Shown: positions 7,387 to 16,355 of the stretch, piece after piece
Position numbering within the stretch: position 1 is the first letter of the stretch
How the letters are laid out: every line of letters begins with the position of its first letter
NCBI GenBank assembly: GCA_963921335.3
Contig: CAWUFC020000002.1
Location: forward strand, 1,736,001-1,800,000
Length of the DNA: 64,000 nt
DNA from: CAWUFC02 sp963921335
GTDB lineage: Bacteria > Pseudomonadota > Gammaproteobacteria > Pseudomonadales > Halieaceae
Direction: 5' to 3'
Notes under the pieces: generated by a model
Seen by the model: only the letters and a program-made list of their open reading frames with translations
What the model was told of the DNA's origin: nothing
Database searches by the model: none
Position numbers and translations under genes: made by a program

Positions 7387-8569
7387 ACGGCAGCGCCGCG
7401 CGCACAACCTCGGCGAAGCCGACCCGGAAAGCGCCCATGGCAACGATCAGGTTGAGCCCCATGGGCGGCGTCATATAGCCGATCTCCAGATTTACAATCA
7501 TCATAATGCCGAAGTGAACCGGATTGATCTGCAACTGCTCAGCCAGTGGATGCAGCAAGGGGGCCAGGATCAGGATAGCGGAACCAATATCAACCAGGCT
7601 GCCTGTAGCCAACAGCAACAGATTGGAGGCAAGCAGGAAGCTGCCCCTGCTGTCGACAACACTGAGCGCACTGCTGACCCATTGCTCAGGCAGCTGCTGG
7701 TAGGTGAGAAACATATTCAGGCACACCGCCAGCATCAAAACCGGAAACAGGCCACCAATGAGTCGACTGGTATCAACCAGCACTTCACCAACATCCTGCC
7801 AGCCCATCTCCCGGTATATCCCCACCTGTAACAACAAGGTATAGGCGACGGCCACTGCTGCGGCCTCGGTCGCCGTGAAATAACCACTGTAAATGCCACC
7901 CAGAACCAGAAGTGGGGCCAGCAGGGCTCCAAAGCTATGTCGCAATGCCTGGCGCCTGCTCATCTCACGCTGCTGGGCGGGCATATGACGACATCGCCAG
8001 AGCACGTAGGCGGCAAACAGCCCAATAAGCAACAGCGCGGGCCCCAGCCCCGCATAGAACAAATCAATGATGGACGTATTGGTCATCACCCCATAGAGAA
8101 TGAGCGGGATACTCGGGGGAATGATAATGCCCAGGGTACCGCCGGCGCACAGCACACCGATACTGAGTCGCCTGTCGTACCCAGCGGCCAGCAAAGCGGG
8201 ATACAAGACTGTGCCTACCGCCAATAGGGTCACCGTGGAAGAACCGGTCATCGCGGCGAACAGTGCACAGGCCAGCACCGCCGAAAGTGCCAGCCCCCCG
8301 GGCACGGTTGCCGTAAAGCTCTGCATCAGCACAGTAATGCGTGCTGCCATGGACCCCTTACTCATCAAATTACCTGCCAGCAGGTACAGTGGAATCGAGA
8401 GTAAGACCTCCCGGTTCAGCGCATCCCAGGCGTCGAGCACCATAAACTGAGGGGCACTGTCCCCCCACACCAGGTAGGCGTAGGTCAGCGCAGCAATCAG
8501 CATGACCAGGATCGACTGACGTAAGACCAGCAGAGACAGCAGCAGAAGCAGTAGTCCCGGCAATGCCAT
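7316..8569 (-). CDS. dctM: TRAP transporter large permease (DctM family)
   Basis: 417-residue polytopic membrane protein of the DctM (ion transporter) superfamily. Hallmarks are IPLYLLAGNLMSKG near residue 55, CALFAAMTGSSTVTLLAVGT, GTLGIIIPPSIPLILYG and GYMTPPMGLNLIVA. It carries out Na+-driven uptake of organic acids together with DctQ and the DctP binding protein. ATG 8569 is chosen because it shares one base with the dctQ stop (TGATG), giving translational coupling. The partner DctP gene is on the opposite strand and its 3' end overlaps this one. Confidence 0.9.
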   Translation of the reverse strand: MALPGLLLLLLSLLVLRQSILVMLIAALTYAYLVWGDSAPQFMVLDAWDALNREVLLSIPLYLLAGNLMSKGSMAARITVLMQSFTATVPGGLALSAVLACALFAAMTGSSTVTLLAVGTVLYPALLAAGYDRRLSIGVLCAGGTLGIIIPPSIPLILYGVMTNTSIIDLFYAGLGPALLLIGLFAAYVLWRCRHMPAQQREMSRRQALRHSFGALLAPLLVLGGIYSGYFTATEAAAVAVAYTLLLQVGIYREMGWQDVGEVLVDTSRLIGGLFPVLMLAVCLNMFLTYQQLPEQWVSSALSVVDSRGSFLLASNLLLLATGSLVDIGSAILILAPLLHPLAEQLQINPVHFGIMMIVNLEIGYMTPPMGLNLIVAMGAFRVGFAEVVRAALPFIGLMLLGLVIVAQLPVLTLFLL

Positions 8570-9084
8570 CAATCGGACTCCGGACCCAGCTGTGGCTGCA
8601 GGCAGTAGATAAAACTGCGCAACGCAGCCGAGGCGAATGCAATCACGATCAACAACTGCATGGGCCACAGGGGAATACGCAGCACGGTTGCCACTTCGTC
8701 CAGGGCCCGGGTCTGCAGACTGAACTGCAGGGCGAACACTGCAAACAACAACAGGAAAAAACCGGTGACCGCATACCCAATACGCTGCAGCATCGGCTGC
8801 CAGGCCAGCGGAAGCCAGTGATCAGCAAAGCGCGGGCGCAGATGGCTGCCGGCAGAGGTCGCCAGGCCCAGGCCGAACAAAGCGACGACAACATTGGCGT
8901 AGATGCCTGACTGCTGAACCCAGGGCAGACCGTTGCCAGAGATTTCCCGCAGCAGTACGTCAGCGATCAGAACTATCGCGAGGACAGAAAAAGCGAGAGC
9001 GCACAAAGTGCGCTCCCAGAGATCAAGCTTTTGCAGCAGTGCTGCCAAAAAAGCCTTAGAAGTTGTAGGTGAAGTCCACCCCAC
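8569..9084 (-). CDS. dctQ: TRAP transporter small permease (DctQ family)
   Basis: 171 residues with four predicted membrane helices (LCALAFSVLAIVLIADVLLR, GIYANVVVALFGLGLA, GYAVTGFFLLLFAVFAL, QLLIVIAFASAALRSFIY), as in DctQ subunits. The family landmark in the second half of helix 1 and the loop GNGLPWVQQSGIYANVVVAL is recognisable. The ATG start overlaps the 3' end of the TonB receptor by 29 bp; a TTG at 9048 would reduce the overlap. Coupled to dctM by a one-base stop/start overlap. It is the membrane partner of DctM. Confidence 0.85.
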   Translation of the reverse strand: MGWTSPTTSKAFLAALLQKLDLWERTLCALAFSVLAIVLIADVLLREISGNGLPWVQQSGIYANVVVALFGLGLATSAGSHLRPRFADHWLPLAWQPMLQRIGYAVTGFFLLLFAVFALQFSLQTRALDEVATVLRIPLWPMQLLIVIAFASAALRSFIYCLQPQLGPESD

Positions 9085-11599
9085 TCACACGACCACGTGA
9101 GTCATGGATGAATGAGCCGCCAAACTCAGGCGCCGGAATCACCTCTTCGAGGTAATCTTCATCCAGCAGGTTGCGACTCCATGCGATGACCGACCACTTC
9201 GCTCCCTGGAAACCAAGGCGCAGGTTGGTGGTGGTGTAAGAGTCGCGCTTGGTCTGAGAGTATTCACTGCGACCGAAGCCAAAACCAGGCACGCCGTAGA
9301 TGTCTGACAGGTCGGTGAAGGCATTAATCGTGGTGTTGTCCTGAACCGTGTGGAACCAGGTCTCGCCGACGTACTCAAGATCCAGGCGGCCAATGAACTC
9401 GGCGCTGCCCTCGCCAAAGGGCACAACCACATCCAGGCTCAAAGCACCTGAATCCTTGGGTGCGATCGGCACCTCGTTACCTTCGGTGTAAGGCCGGTTC
9501 TGGTTTTCCTTGATCTCACTATCAACAAAACCGTAGCCACCAGACAGGGTGACGTATTCGTTGATGGCGAAGGCGAAATCAATCTCGGCGCCCTGCAGTT
9601 CCACTTCATCGATGTTGGTTACAACACGCAGCAGACCAAAGGAACCTGCAAAGAAGTTGAAGAACTGATAATCGTCGATCTGGGTGTTAAACACGGCCAG
9701 GTTCACGCGCAGCCGGTTGTCCAGGGCGTTGGTCTTCAGACCCAGCTCAAACGAATCTGTGACCTCTTTATCGTAGTCATCGTTCACCTCAAGCGGAGCG
9801 GTAGGGAAGCTGCCGAAATTGCCGTTAACAGTTGCCTCGCTACCGAGGCTGTTAAAGCCACCGCTGCGGAAGCCACGGCCATAGGTGGCATAGAACGTGA
9901 TGTTGTCGTTGGCCAGGAAGGTGTAGCTGACCTTGGGCTGCCACTCGCTGAAGGTATCATCGCGATCGGGAATCGCATCGGTGCCGGAACCATCAAAGGC
10001 CGGGTTGATGGGCTGCGGGCCAAACAGCGCCTGGAAGATCTGGGCGTTGTTCACATTAGGCACGTTATTCGACACTTCGCGCTCTTCCTCATCGTAGCGC
10101 AGTGCCAGGGCCAGCTCATGCTTCTCCGCCAGATCGACCTCTACCTGACCAAAGGCTGAGTAAACCGTGGTGTCAAAGGTGTCATCAAACAGCAAATCGG
10201 TGGGATTTGGTCCTTCGGGCGGTACATAACCGCTGCGCTCAAAACCGAGACCCAGGTCGGCGCCGTAAGAGACCACTACATCGCGCTCAATTTCCAGGTA
10301 GTACAAGCCGGCCACCCAGCGGGCGCGACCGTCTTCGTTGGAAGCCAGACGCAGCTCAAAGCTGGTGCTTTGCTGGTTGCGCTCCTGGTACTGATAACCG
10401 TCACAGCTGGTGGGCGTGTAAGGCGGCAGAAATCCATTCAAACCACCGATTTCTTCCAGATATACACCGGGAGGGTTGCCGTCCTGGATGGCGTAGTTCG
10501 GCGGCTGCAACAAGCTGGTATCGAAGCTATTGTAGGTATCGGTACACTGGGTAAAAGACTCGGGGCCGCCGAAGGAGTAACCACCGAAGGCCGCGCTGGT
10601 ACCGTCGGAGAGCAGGTATTCTTCCTGGTCGTCATAGGCCAGGATACCGGTCAGCGTCAGTGCATCGAACTCATAGTCCAGTTTCAATGACAGGAACTGG
10701 TTTTCCTGCTCATTCTCACCGGGTACATTGAAGATGTAACGGAAGTTGTGCTCATTCACATCAGCGTAGAGGGACGGATCACCGACAAATGCCGCTGCAT
10801 CCGGCAAGGCGAAGCTGGCGTTGAAGTTAATCGCGCCACCCTCCACATCGCGCCAGCTGGCCTGGGCATCAATGCTCAAACGGTCATTCGGCTCAAACAC
10901 CAGTCGACCGCGAATGCCCTGCTCCTTGTGATAATTGACTTCGTCATCACCACCGGTGAATTCATTTTCAAACTGACCATCCGTTTCAACATAGTTGAAC
11001 GCCAGGCGACCGAATACTTTGTCTTCGGCGAGCGCTCCGCTGACCATGGCCTGCCCCTTGAACAGGTTGTCGGTACCGACACCGACCTTAACGCGGGCCT
11101 CAAACTCGTTGCTTGGGCGCTTGGTATTGACCAGGATCGCGCCGGCAGTCGCATTCCGTCCATACAGTGCGCCCTGGGGACCTTTCAGGACTTCAATCTG
11201 CTCAATGTCGTAAAGTTCACCATTGAAACCATTGGGGTTTGTGATCAGTACGCCATCCACGACGTAGGCAAAGGTGCTCTCTGCGTCACGGGTTGATACC
11301 TGACCACGAATAGAAACCTGGGTGTCACCCACATTCGCCGTATCGACAATGGTGACGTTGGGGGTCAGCGCGATGAAGTCAGAGGGGCGCTCAATACCCG
11401 CTCGCAGAATCTCGTTGCCAGTGAAGGCAGTCACGGCAATCGGCACATCCTGCAAACTCTCAGACCGTTTCCGTGCGACCACGACGCTCTCTTCGGGTAC
11501 CACCGCACCGCTTTCCTGGGCGATGCTGAATTGTGGCAAGGCAGCAACTGCGCCTACCGAGGCGGCACGTACTGCCGTGCTCAGGAATGACTTTTTCAT
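9056..11599 (-). CDS. TonB-dependent receptor 1
   Basis: 847-residue outer-membrane receptor. Signal peptide ends near SIAQ. A TonB box-like segment is followed by the plug domain (RKRSESLQDVPIAVTAF, VSIRGQVSTRD, VYVDG-type VVDGVLITNPNGF, IEVLKGPQGALYGRNATAG), then the 22-strand barrel and the terminal aromatic residue of SGVDFTYNF. The RKRSE-LQDVPIAVTAF form is typical of the large marine/sphingomonad receptor group linked with uptake of aromatic, steroid or other non-siderophore compounds. RBS AAGGGG precedes the ATG. It follows the isochorismatase-family gene by 85 bp and leads directly into dctQM, coupling outer- and inner-membrane import. Confidence 0.92.
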   Translation of the reverse strand: MKKSFLSTAVRAASVGAVAALPQFSIAQESGAVVPEESVVVARKRSESLQDVPIAVTAFTGNEILRAGIERPSDFIALTPNVTIVDTANVGDTQVSIRGQVSTRDAESTFAYVVDGVLITNPNGFNGELYDIEQIEVLKGPQGALYGRNATAGAILVNTKRPSNEFEARVKVGVGTDNLFKGQAMVSGALAEDKVFGRLAFNYVETDGQFENEFTGGDDEVNYHKEQGIRGRLVFEPNDRLSIDAQASWRDVEGGAINFNASFALPDAAAFVGDPSLYADVNEHNFRYIFNVPGENEQENQFLSLKLDYEFDALTLTGILAYDDQEEYLLSDGTSAAFGGYSFGGPESFTQCTDTYNSFDTSLLQPPNYAIQDGNPPGVYLEEIGGLNGFLPPYTPTSCDGYQYQERNQQSTSFELRLASNEDGRARWVAGLYYLEIERDVVVSYGADLGLGFERSGYVPPEGPNPTDLLFDDTFDTTVYSAFGQVEVDLAEKHELALALRYDEEEREVSNNVPNVNNAQIFQALFGPQPINPAFDGSGTDAIPDRDDTFSEWQPKVSYTFLANDNITFYATYGRGFRSGGFNSLGSEATVNGNFGSFPTAPLEVNDDYDKEVTDSFELGLKTNALDNRLRVNLAVFNTQIDDYQFFNFFAGSFGLLRVVTNIDEVELQGAEIDFAFAINEYVTLSGGYGFVDSEIKENQNRPYTEGNEVPIAPKDSGALSLDVVVPFGEGSAEFIGRLDLEYVGETWFHTVQDNTTINAFTDLSDIYGVPGFGFGRSEYSQTKRDSYTTTNLRLGFQGAKWSVIAWSRNLLDEDYLEEVIPAPEFGGSFIHDSRGRVSGVDFTYNF

Positions 11600-11634
11600 G
11601 ATGTTCCCCTTGGTTTGAACTTTATTTATTTTTT

Positions 11635-11640
11635 ATTATA
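11635..11640 (-). promoter_or_regulatory. Candidate -10 element before TonB receptor 1
   Basis: TATAAT on the minus strand, about 36 bp upstream of the receptor ATG, in an AT-rich 85-bp gap between the isochorismatase-family gene and TonB receptor 1. No convincing -35 at 16-18 bp. It may give the receptor-TRAP segment its own promoter inside the long run. Confidence 0.3.
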
Positions 11641-11684
11641 CGCCGGAATCCTGTTCTGGATTAGTCCGACTTTGAGGCCACAAA

Positions 11685-12272
11685 TCAGTCAAGTATGGCC
11701 AACACCTCTGAGAGGTCCATGACATCCGCATACTTGGCGTTCAAATCGAACAGGTTGGCTTCATGGGCATCGGGATTGCGGTCACCTACGGCCTCCCGCG
11801 GAATGACCACGGGGAAGTTGTTTTGCAGCCCATCAACAGCGGTAGCGCGCACACAGCCACTGGTGGTCAACCCGGTAACAACCAGTGAATCGGCACCGGC
11901 AGCACGCAGCTGCTCGTTGAGATCGGTTCCAAAGAAGCCGCTGGCCCACTGCTTTTCTATCACGGGTTCATCATCCAGTGGCGCCAGCGCAGCATCGACC
12001 TGCACCCAGTGAGAATCGGGCTGCAGCACGTTCAGGGCGTTGATTCGCCCCCGAAAAACCGTCGCCTGATCATCACTGTGATACACCACCGTGGTAAAAA
12101 AGACGGGCAGACCGCGCTCTCGAAAAGCCTTCAGAAGCGCGGCATTGGCGGCCACGACTTCGGGGCAATCAGTACCCAGCGGACATTCGGAACTGGTAAA
12201 GCCATTAATCATGTCGATTAATACCAACGCCGGTCGCTGCCCTAAGCCCAGGCTATTTCGTTCCAGATCCAT
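11685..12272 (-). CDS. Isochorismatase-family cysteine amidohydrolase
   Basis: 195 residues. The cysteine hydrolase triad is complete: D20 (LVLIDMINGF), K107 (VIEKQWASGFFGT) and C140 (GLTTSGCVRATAVDG). The cis-peptide neighbourhood GLTTSGC is typical of N-carbamoylsarcosine amidases, ureidoacrylate hydrolases and maleamate amidohydrolases (NicF), all of which hydrolyse small amides or carbamoyl groups. Its 5' end overlaps the VOC gene by 20 bp. Given a maleate-isomerase-like gene at 26615-27391, a maleamate-like substrate is an attractive guess, but the sequence alone only supports an amidohydrolase. Confidence 0.85.
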   Translation of the reverse strand: MDLERNSLGLGQRPALVLIDMINGFTSSECPLGTDCPEVVAANAALLKAFRERGLPVFFTTVVYHSDDQATVFRGRINALNVLQPDSHWVQVDAALAPLDDEPVIEKQWASGFFGTDLNEQLRAAGADSLVVTGLTTSGCVRATAVDGLQNNFPVVIPREAVGDRNPDAHEANLFDLNAKYADVMDLSEVLAILD

Positions 12273-12678
12273 CTTTATCCTCTGCTAGCTGTAACTGGGC
12301 GCCAAAGGTCAGCGCCGGATCAATGTCTATAATCTGCCAGTCTTCAATACCCGAGCGGGGACTGTCGCTGGTGAACCGCCCACCCGCAGCTTCAACACGC
12401 TCAATGGCAGTTGCGAGATCATCAACTCCAAATGAAATCAGAAAAAAGCCCTCGCCGTGCTCACGCAGATGCCTGGCAGGCGCGCCCTCCTCCGAGGTTG
12501 GCTGCACCAACACCAGCCAGGTATCACCCAGCGCAAATCGCGCGGTCAGTACACCTCGGCCCGATAGCGGTTCACGAATGGCTGCATCGAGGTTGAGCAA
12601 CTCACGATAACGAGCCTCTGCGGCGTCGAGGTCACGCACCAGGAAGTTAATATGATGAATGCGCCGGGGCTGACTCAC
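12253..12678 (-). CDS. VOC family protein, single domain
   Basis: 141 residues starting IHHINFLVRDLDAAEARY, the opening of methylmalonyl-CoA epimerase/glyoxalase-type VOC domains; H9 is at the usual first metal-ligand position. The second beta-alpha-beta unit is GFFLISFGVDDLATAIERV. Overlaps the hydrolase upstream by 4 bp (ATGA type) and the isochorismatase-family gene downstream by 20 bp, so all three are translationally coupled. Could be an epimerase, glyoxalase or ring-cleavage enzyme; not resolvable from sequence. Confidence 0.75.
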   Translation of the reverse strand: MSQPRRIHHINFLVRDLDAAEARYRELLNLDAAIREPLSGRGVLTARFALGDTWLVLVQPTSEEGAPARHLREHGEGFFLISFGVDDLATAIERVEAAGGRFTSDSPRSGIEDWQIIDIDPALTFGAQLQLAEDKDGSGTK

Positions 12679-13457
12679 AGGCAGTGGGTCCGAATCTGGG
12701 CAGCTAACAGCTCGGGCTGGCGGTCACACACGTAGCCGCCCGCATCTTCAAACTCAACCATGCTCCCTTGTTGCAACAAGTCGTAGCTCCCCTGTAGTGA
12801 AGGATACAGGATGTCACGGGTGCCGGCGCATACCAGCACTGGCACCTGTATCGCGCAGAGTTGCGCGGCAAAATCCTGCTGGGTTACAGCAATATAGGCG
12901 GCCTGGTAATTCTCGCCGGACTCAAAAGCAGCCTGGGTTTCACGCATTAACAGAGGCAGAGGCGTATCGCCCTCCTTACCCTGCATGCGTTGCCACATAC
13001 CCAAGAGATGACTGCCGTCACCCTGCTCGGGAAAGGGAGCGGCCTTGCCTGGCAGGATAGCGCGCATCTGTTCTGATAACAGAGTTGGCCCGCACAACAC
13101 CATGGTCTGTATACCGGCCGGATAGTCACTGGCGTATTGCACCGCAATAGAAGCGCCAGTGTGATGGCCAAAGAGGTGACAGCGTTGGACTCCAAGATCC
13201 TGCAGTAAGGCCTCTATGGCCGCTGCACAAGCCTCAAGGCTGAATCCGGCAGCCAGGCTGTCGCTCTGCCCAAACCCCGGGTTATCCGGCGCGATCAGGA
13301 AGAATTCCGTGTCGAGCTCAGCCATCATGCCCAGGTACATACGCGAGTCGCTGGGGCTCTGGTGCAGTAACACCAGGGCTGGCAGATCCGAGCGAAAGTT
13401 ACTGCGATAGTGCAGCTGCCCGTGGGGTAGATCGAGAAAGGCGCGCTTAATGGGCAC
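12675..13457 (-). CDS. Alpha/beta hydrolase-fold protein with altered catalytic triad
   Basis: 260 residues from GTG 13457, chosen because TTGAGG lies about 9 nt upstream; the frame could start at TTG 13478. The fold is clear: oxyanion segment LVLLHQSPSDSRMY, APDNPGFGQSD strand, and nucleophile elbow LFGHHTGAS at residues 96-103. The nucleophile position, normally Ser/Asp/Cys in G-x-S-x-G, is His99. The C-terminal catalytic His position is also lost: the expected G-H-x-x-x-x-E-x-P-E region reads EDAGGYVCDRQPE (glycine near residue 241). It is therefore probably not a classical serine hydrolase. It sits between an aldehyde dehydrogenase and a VOC gene with overlapping ends. Confidence 0.8.
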   Translation of the reverse strand: MPIKRAFLDLPHGQLHYRSNFRSDLPALVLLHQSPSDSRMYLGMMAELDTEFFLIAPDNPGFGQSDSLAAGFSLEACAAAIEALLQDLGVQRCHLFGHHTGASIAVQYASDYPAGIQTMVLCGPTLLSEQMRAILPGKAAPFPEQGDGSHLLGMWQRMQGKEGDTPLPLLMRETQAAFESGENYQAAYIAVTQQDFAAQLCAIQVPVLVCAGTRDILYPSLQGSYDLLQQGSMVEFEDAGGYVCDRQPELLAAQIRTHCL

Positions 13458-14895
13458 CCGGGATAGCCTCAAGTTCAAAGCTGATCCACTTCAGCTCGGT
13501 GAACTCTTCGGTACTGTAACGCCCACCGCTGCGACCCAGACCGGAATGCCCGGTGCCACCGACAGGTGCAACCGCATTGCTCTGGAAAGGATGCATACCG
13601 ATATGTACGGCCCCGGATTGCAGCTCGCGAGCTGCGCGCAGGCCGAGCCGCACATCGTAGGTCAGTACTCCGGCAGACAGGCCATAAGCACTGTCGTTGG
13701 ATACCGCTATGCCCTCCTCAAAGTCAGCGACAGACACCACATTCATCAGCGGACCAAAGGTTTCATCACACCAGGCGCTGCAACTTCTGGGTGTATTCAA
13801 CAGCACCGTGGGTTGGTAGGTCAGGCCTTCATGCACCGACCCGCCGGTCAACAGTGTCGCCCCGCTGTCCAGCGCCTGCTGTTGATGGGCCTGTATTTTC
13901 TCTACCGCAGTGCGGTTAATCAGGGGGCCATATGCGGACTCCGCATCTGCCTGCCCCTTGAGCTTAAGCGCCTCGCATTCGGCTTTAAGTGCCTCGCAGA
14001 AGGCGTCATAAATCGGCGCCTCAACAACCACACGGGAATTCGCCATACAAATCTGACCGGCATGATTGAACATGCCCGCTGCGGCTATTTTTGCCGCTTT
14101 TTCCGGCTCAAAATCCTTGAGCACCAGCAAGGCGCTTTTGCCGCCCAATTCCAGCTGCATGCGTACCATGCGCTGCATGCCAGCGGCACCAATGGCCATA
14201 CCCGTGCGGGTCGCGCCCGTCAGCGCAATACCATTGATGGCCGGGTGCTCTACCAATGCGGCGCCGCACTCTATACCGAAACCGGGAATCACACTGACTG
14301 CCTCCGCCGGCAGGCCCGCCTCAACCAGTAACTTGCCAAAGGCAACAGCGATCAAGGGTGTTTCTTCAGAAGGTTTGATCACCACCGCGTTGCCGGCGGC
14401 CAGCGGGAATGCTGCCATCTTGCACAACAGTGCGAGAGGCGCGTTGTAGGGCGACACCACAGCGACAACACCGAGGGGCTCGCGAATAACCATCGACATC
14501 CGCGCCGGATTGTCATTGGGAAAAGTCTCCCCATAAAGGCGACGCACCTCGCCAGCTGCAGTGCGCAGCAGGTCGACGGTGTAATTGATTTCGAATCGAG
14601 CCTTGGTAATCGTGCTGCCGCTCTCCTGCATCAATAGATCGAGATAACGCTCTTCTCCATCGGCCGCCATGATCTCAGCAGCTCGCAGCAAAATGGCCTC
14701 GCGCTGCGCCGGCGCCAGTGTCGACCATGCCCGAAAACCATTGCCAGCCGCAGTGACTGCAGCTTCGATGTCTGCCGCACCACCCCGGGCAATGCGACCC
14801 ATGACCTGCTCGGTGCCCGGCGCCAGCACGTCGAAGTGCTCTCCCGAAGCAGCCGGCTGCTCAACACCTGCTAATAACAAGCCCGACTCGATCAC
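13447..14895 (-). CDS. Aldehyde dehydrogenase (NAD(P)+), benzaldehyde/vanillin-type
   Basis: 482-residue ALDH. Catalytic Cys283 (GQICMANSR) and general base Glu249 (LELGGK) are present, with the cofactor loop VVSPYNAPLAL and IKPSEETP. C-terminal GGTGHSGLGRSGG and the oligomerisation strand are intact. The sequence around GQICMANSR and PYNAPL matches the salicylaldehyde/benzaldehyde/vanillin dehydrogenase branch, which oxidises aromatic or unsaturated aldehydes to acids. The start overlaps the other ALDH stop by 4 bp (ATGA) and the end overlaps the hydrolase start, so translation is coupled through the set. Two ALDHs in a row suggest either two aldehydes in the pathway or a dialdehyde. Confidence 0.9.
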   Translation of the reverse strand: MIESGLLLAGVEQPAASGEHFDVLAPGTEQVMGRIARGGAADIEAAVTAAGNGFRAWSTLAPAQREAILLRAAEIMAADGEERYLDLLMQESGSTITKARFEINYTVDLLRTAAGEVRRLYGETFPNDNPARMSMVIREPLGVVAVVSPYNAPLALLCKMAAFPLAAGNAVVIKPSEETPLIAVAFGKLLVEAGLPAEAVSVIPGFGIECGAALVEHPAINGIALTGATRTGMAIGAAGMQRMVRMQLELGGKSALLVLKDFEPEKAAKIAAAGMFNHAGQICMANSRVVVEAPIYDAFCEALKAECEALKLKGQADAESAYGPLINRTAVEKIQAHQQQALDSGATLLTGGSVHEGLTYQPTVLLNTPRSCSAWCDETFGPLMNVVSVADFEEGIAVSNDSAYGLSAGVLTYDVRLGLRAARELQSGAVHIGMHPFQSNAVAPVGGTGHSGLGRSGGRYSTEEFTELKWISFELEAIPGAH

Positions 14896-16334
14896 GCACT
14901 TGCCTCCGGCACTGCGGCGACACCGATCAAGCGATGGCCGCGGAAGAATTCGAAGGTCTCCCGTGTACCTTCATCCCCCAGGCCACTTAGACCCCAGGCA
15001 GGTCGGGGCGCCATCGGATTCAGGTTGAGCATAGAGACGCCATTGATCTTAATATTGCCGGCGCGGATACCACGGGCGATTTGCCAGGCGCGCTGCTCCT
15101 CACCAAACACGTAAGCTGCCAGGCCGTAAGGCGTCTGGTTAGCCAAATCGACAGCTTCATCATCGTCGCTGAAAGTATGAACGGTGGCGACCGGGCCAAA
15201 GATTTCTTCCAGGGTTAAATTGGGATTCAAGCCCGTGATCAGGGTAGGCTGCACAAACCAGCCCTCCAACGCGGGCGCACTGCTGTATTGATGCAGCTTG
15301 CCGCCCATATCTGCATAGCTCTGCATCGCATCCAGTACGTGCTGGCGGTGGCCCGCGTGCACCAGTGGGCCCATGGAGGAATCTTCACTCAGTGAGCTGC
15401 CGACACTGATGCTCTGCATAGCCGACTCAACCGCAGACATCAGTTCGTCGATGATTGATTCATGCACCAGCAGACGACCCAGCGCACGGCACCACTGACC
15501 ATTCAAGGTGGTCAGCGCTGTGACCACACCTTCGGCCGCGGCCGCGATATTGGCATCTTCAAGAATGACCAGGGGATTATTGCCACCCAGCTCCAACTGC
15601 GCCGGCTTGATCCCTTCAGCGCAGGCATGGGCAACTGCCCTGCCACCTTGCAAACCGCCAGTAAAGCTGACGGCGGCGACACGCTCATCGGTCACCAATA
15701 GACCACCGGTATCACCGGCGCCATGAAGCATCTGGAAGGTTCCCGCAGGCAGGCCAGCTGCCACGATCGCCTCAGCAATTTCCTGGGCCGAGCCGGGCGA
15801 CCACTCAGACGGTTTAAACACCACCGGACAACCCGCCGCCAATGCGCTGGCGAGTTTGTGACAAGCAATACCTGACGGCGCATTCCACGGCGCAATAATG
15901 GCAGCCACACCCAGGGGCAGCCGTTCTAATTCGAGCTCACCATGCGGGCCCGCAAGCGGCGCCGGATCCGGCATTTCGCGCAACAAAGTCGCGGCGCCGC
16001 GAAAGGCCGCGGAACAGATCATGGCGACCCGCGATGTATTGCTGATCACCACACCGGTTTGCAGTGCATCCGATTCAGCAATTGCAGCGGCCCGCAGCTC
16101 AAGGCAATCAGCAATGCGCTCGAGATAAGTCGCACGTTCGTCAGCACTCAGACCACCCCAGGCAGCACCGCGATGGTTTTTATCGGCAGCCTCCAGTGCA
16201 TCTTCAACCTGACGGCCGCTGCTGCCCATCTGGCTGCCCAGCACTTCGCCAGTATTGGCGTCGCACAACTGGCCTGGCAGATTGCGATCGGGCGCAACCC
16301 AACTATCGGCGATGTAATTTTGCAGATCTTTCAC
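14892..16334 (-). CDS. Aldehyde dehydrogenase (NAD(P)+)
   Basis: 480 residues. Catalytic Cys282 (NGQWCRALGR) and Glu248 (LELGGNNP) are present, together with IIAPWNAPSGI and FKPSEWSP. The tryptophan before the cysteine and the AWGL-type C-terminal motif (PRPAWGLSGLGDEGTRE) set it apart from its neighbour, with which it shares modest similarity. It is probably an oxidiser of aliphatic or unsaturated aldehydes. Co-transcribed with acyl-CoA dehydrogenase upstream (21 bp gap) and the second ALDH downstream (4 bp overlap). Confidence 0.9.
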   Translation of the reverse strand: MKDLQNYIADSWVAPDRNLPGQLCDANTGEVLGSQMGSSGRQVEDALEAADKNHRGAAWGGLSADERATYLERIADCLELRAAAIAESDALQTGVVISNTSRVAMICSAAFRGAATLLREMPDPAPLAGPHGELELERLPLGVAAIIAPWNAPSGIACHKLASALAAGCPVVFKPSEWSPGSAQEIAEAIVAAGLPAGTFQMLHGAGDTGGLLVTDERVAAVSFTGGLQGGRAVAHACAEGIKPAQLELGGNNPLVILEDANIAAAAEGVVTALTTLNGQWCRALGRLLVHESIIDELMSAVESAMQSISVGSSLSEDSSMGPLVHAGHRQHVLDAMQSYADMGGKLHQYSSAPALEGWFVQPTLITGLNPNLTLEEIFGPVATVHTFSDDDEAVDLANQTPYGLAAYVFGEEQRAWQIARGIRAGNIKINGVSMLNLNPMAPRPAWGLSGLGDEGTRETFEFFRGHRLIGVAAVPEASA

Positions 16335-16355
16335 AACTTCAAGTATAGGCTGTGC

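Noticed and set aside
13450..14331. 293-residue plus-strand frame over the aldehyde dehydrogenase
   Set aside because: Wholly inside an ALDH with intact catalytic residues; composition typical of a shadow.
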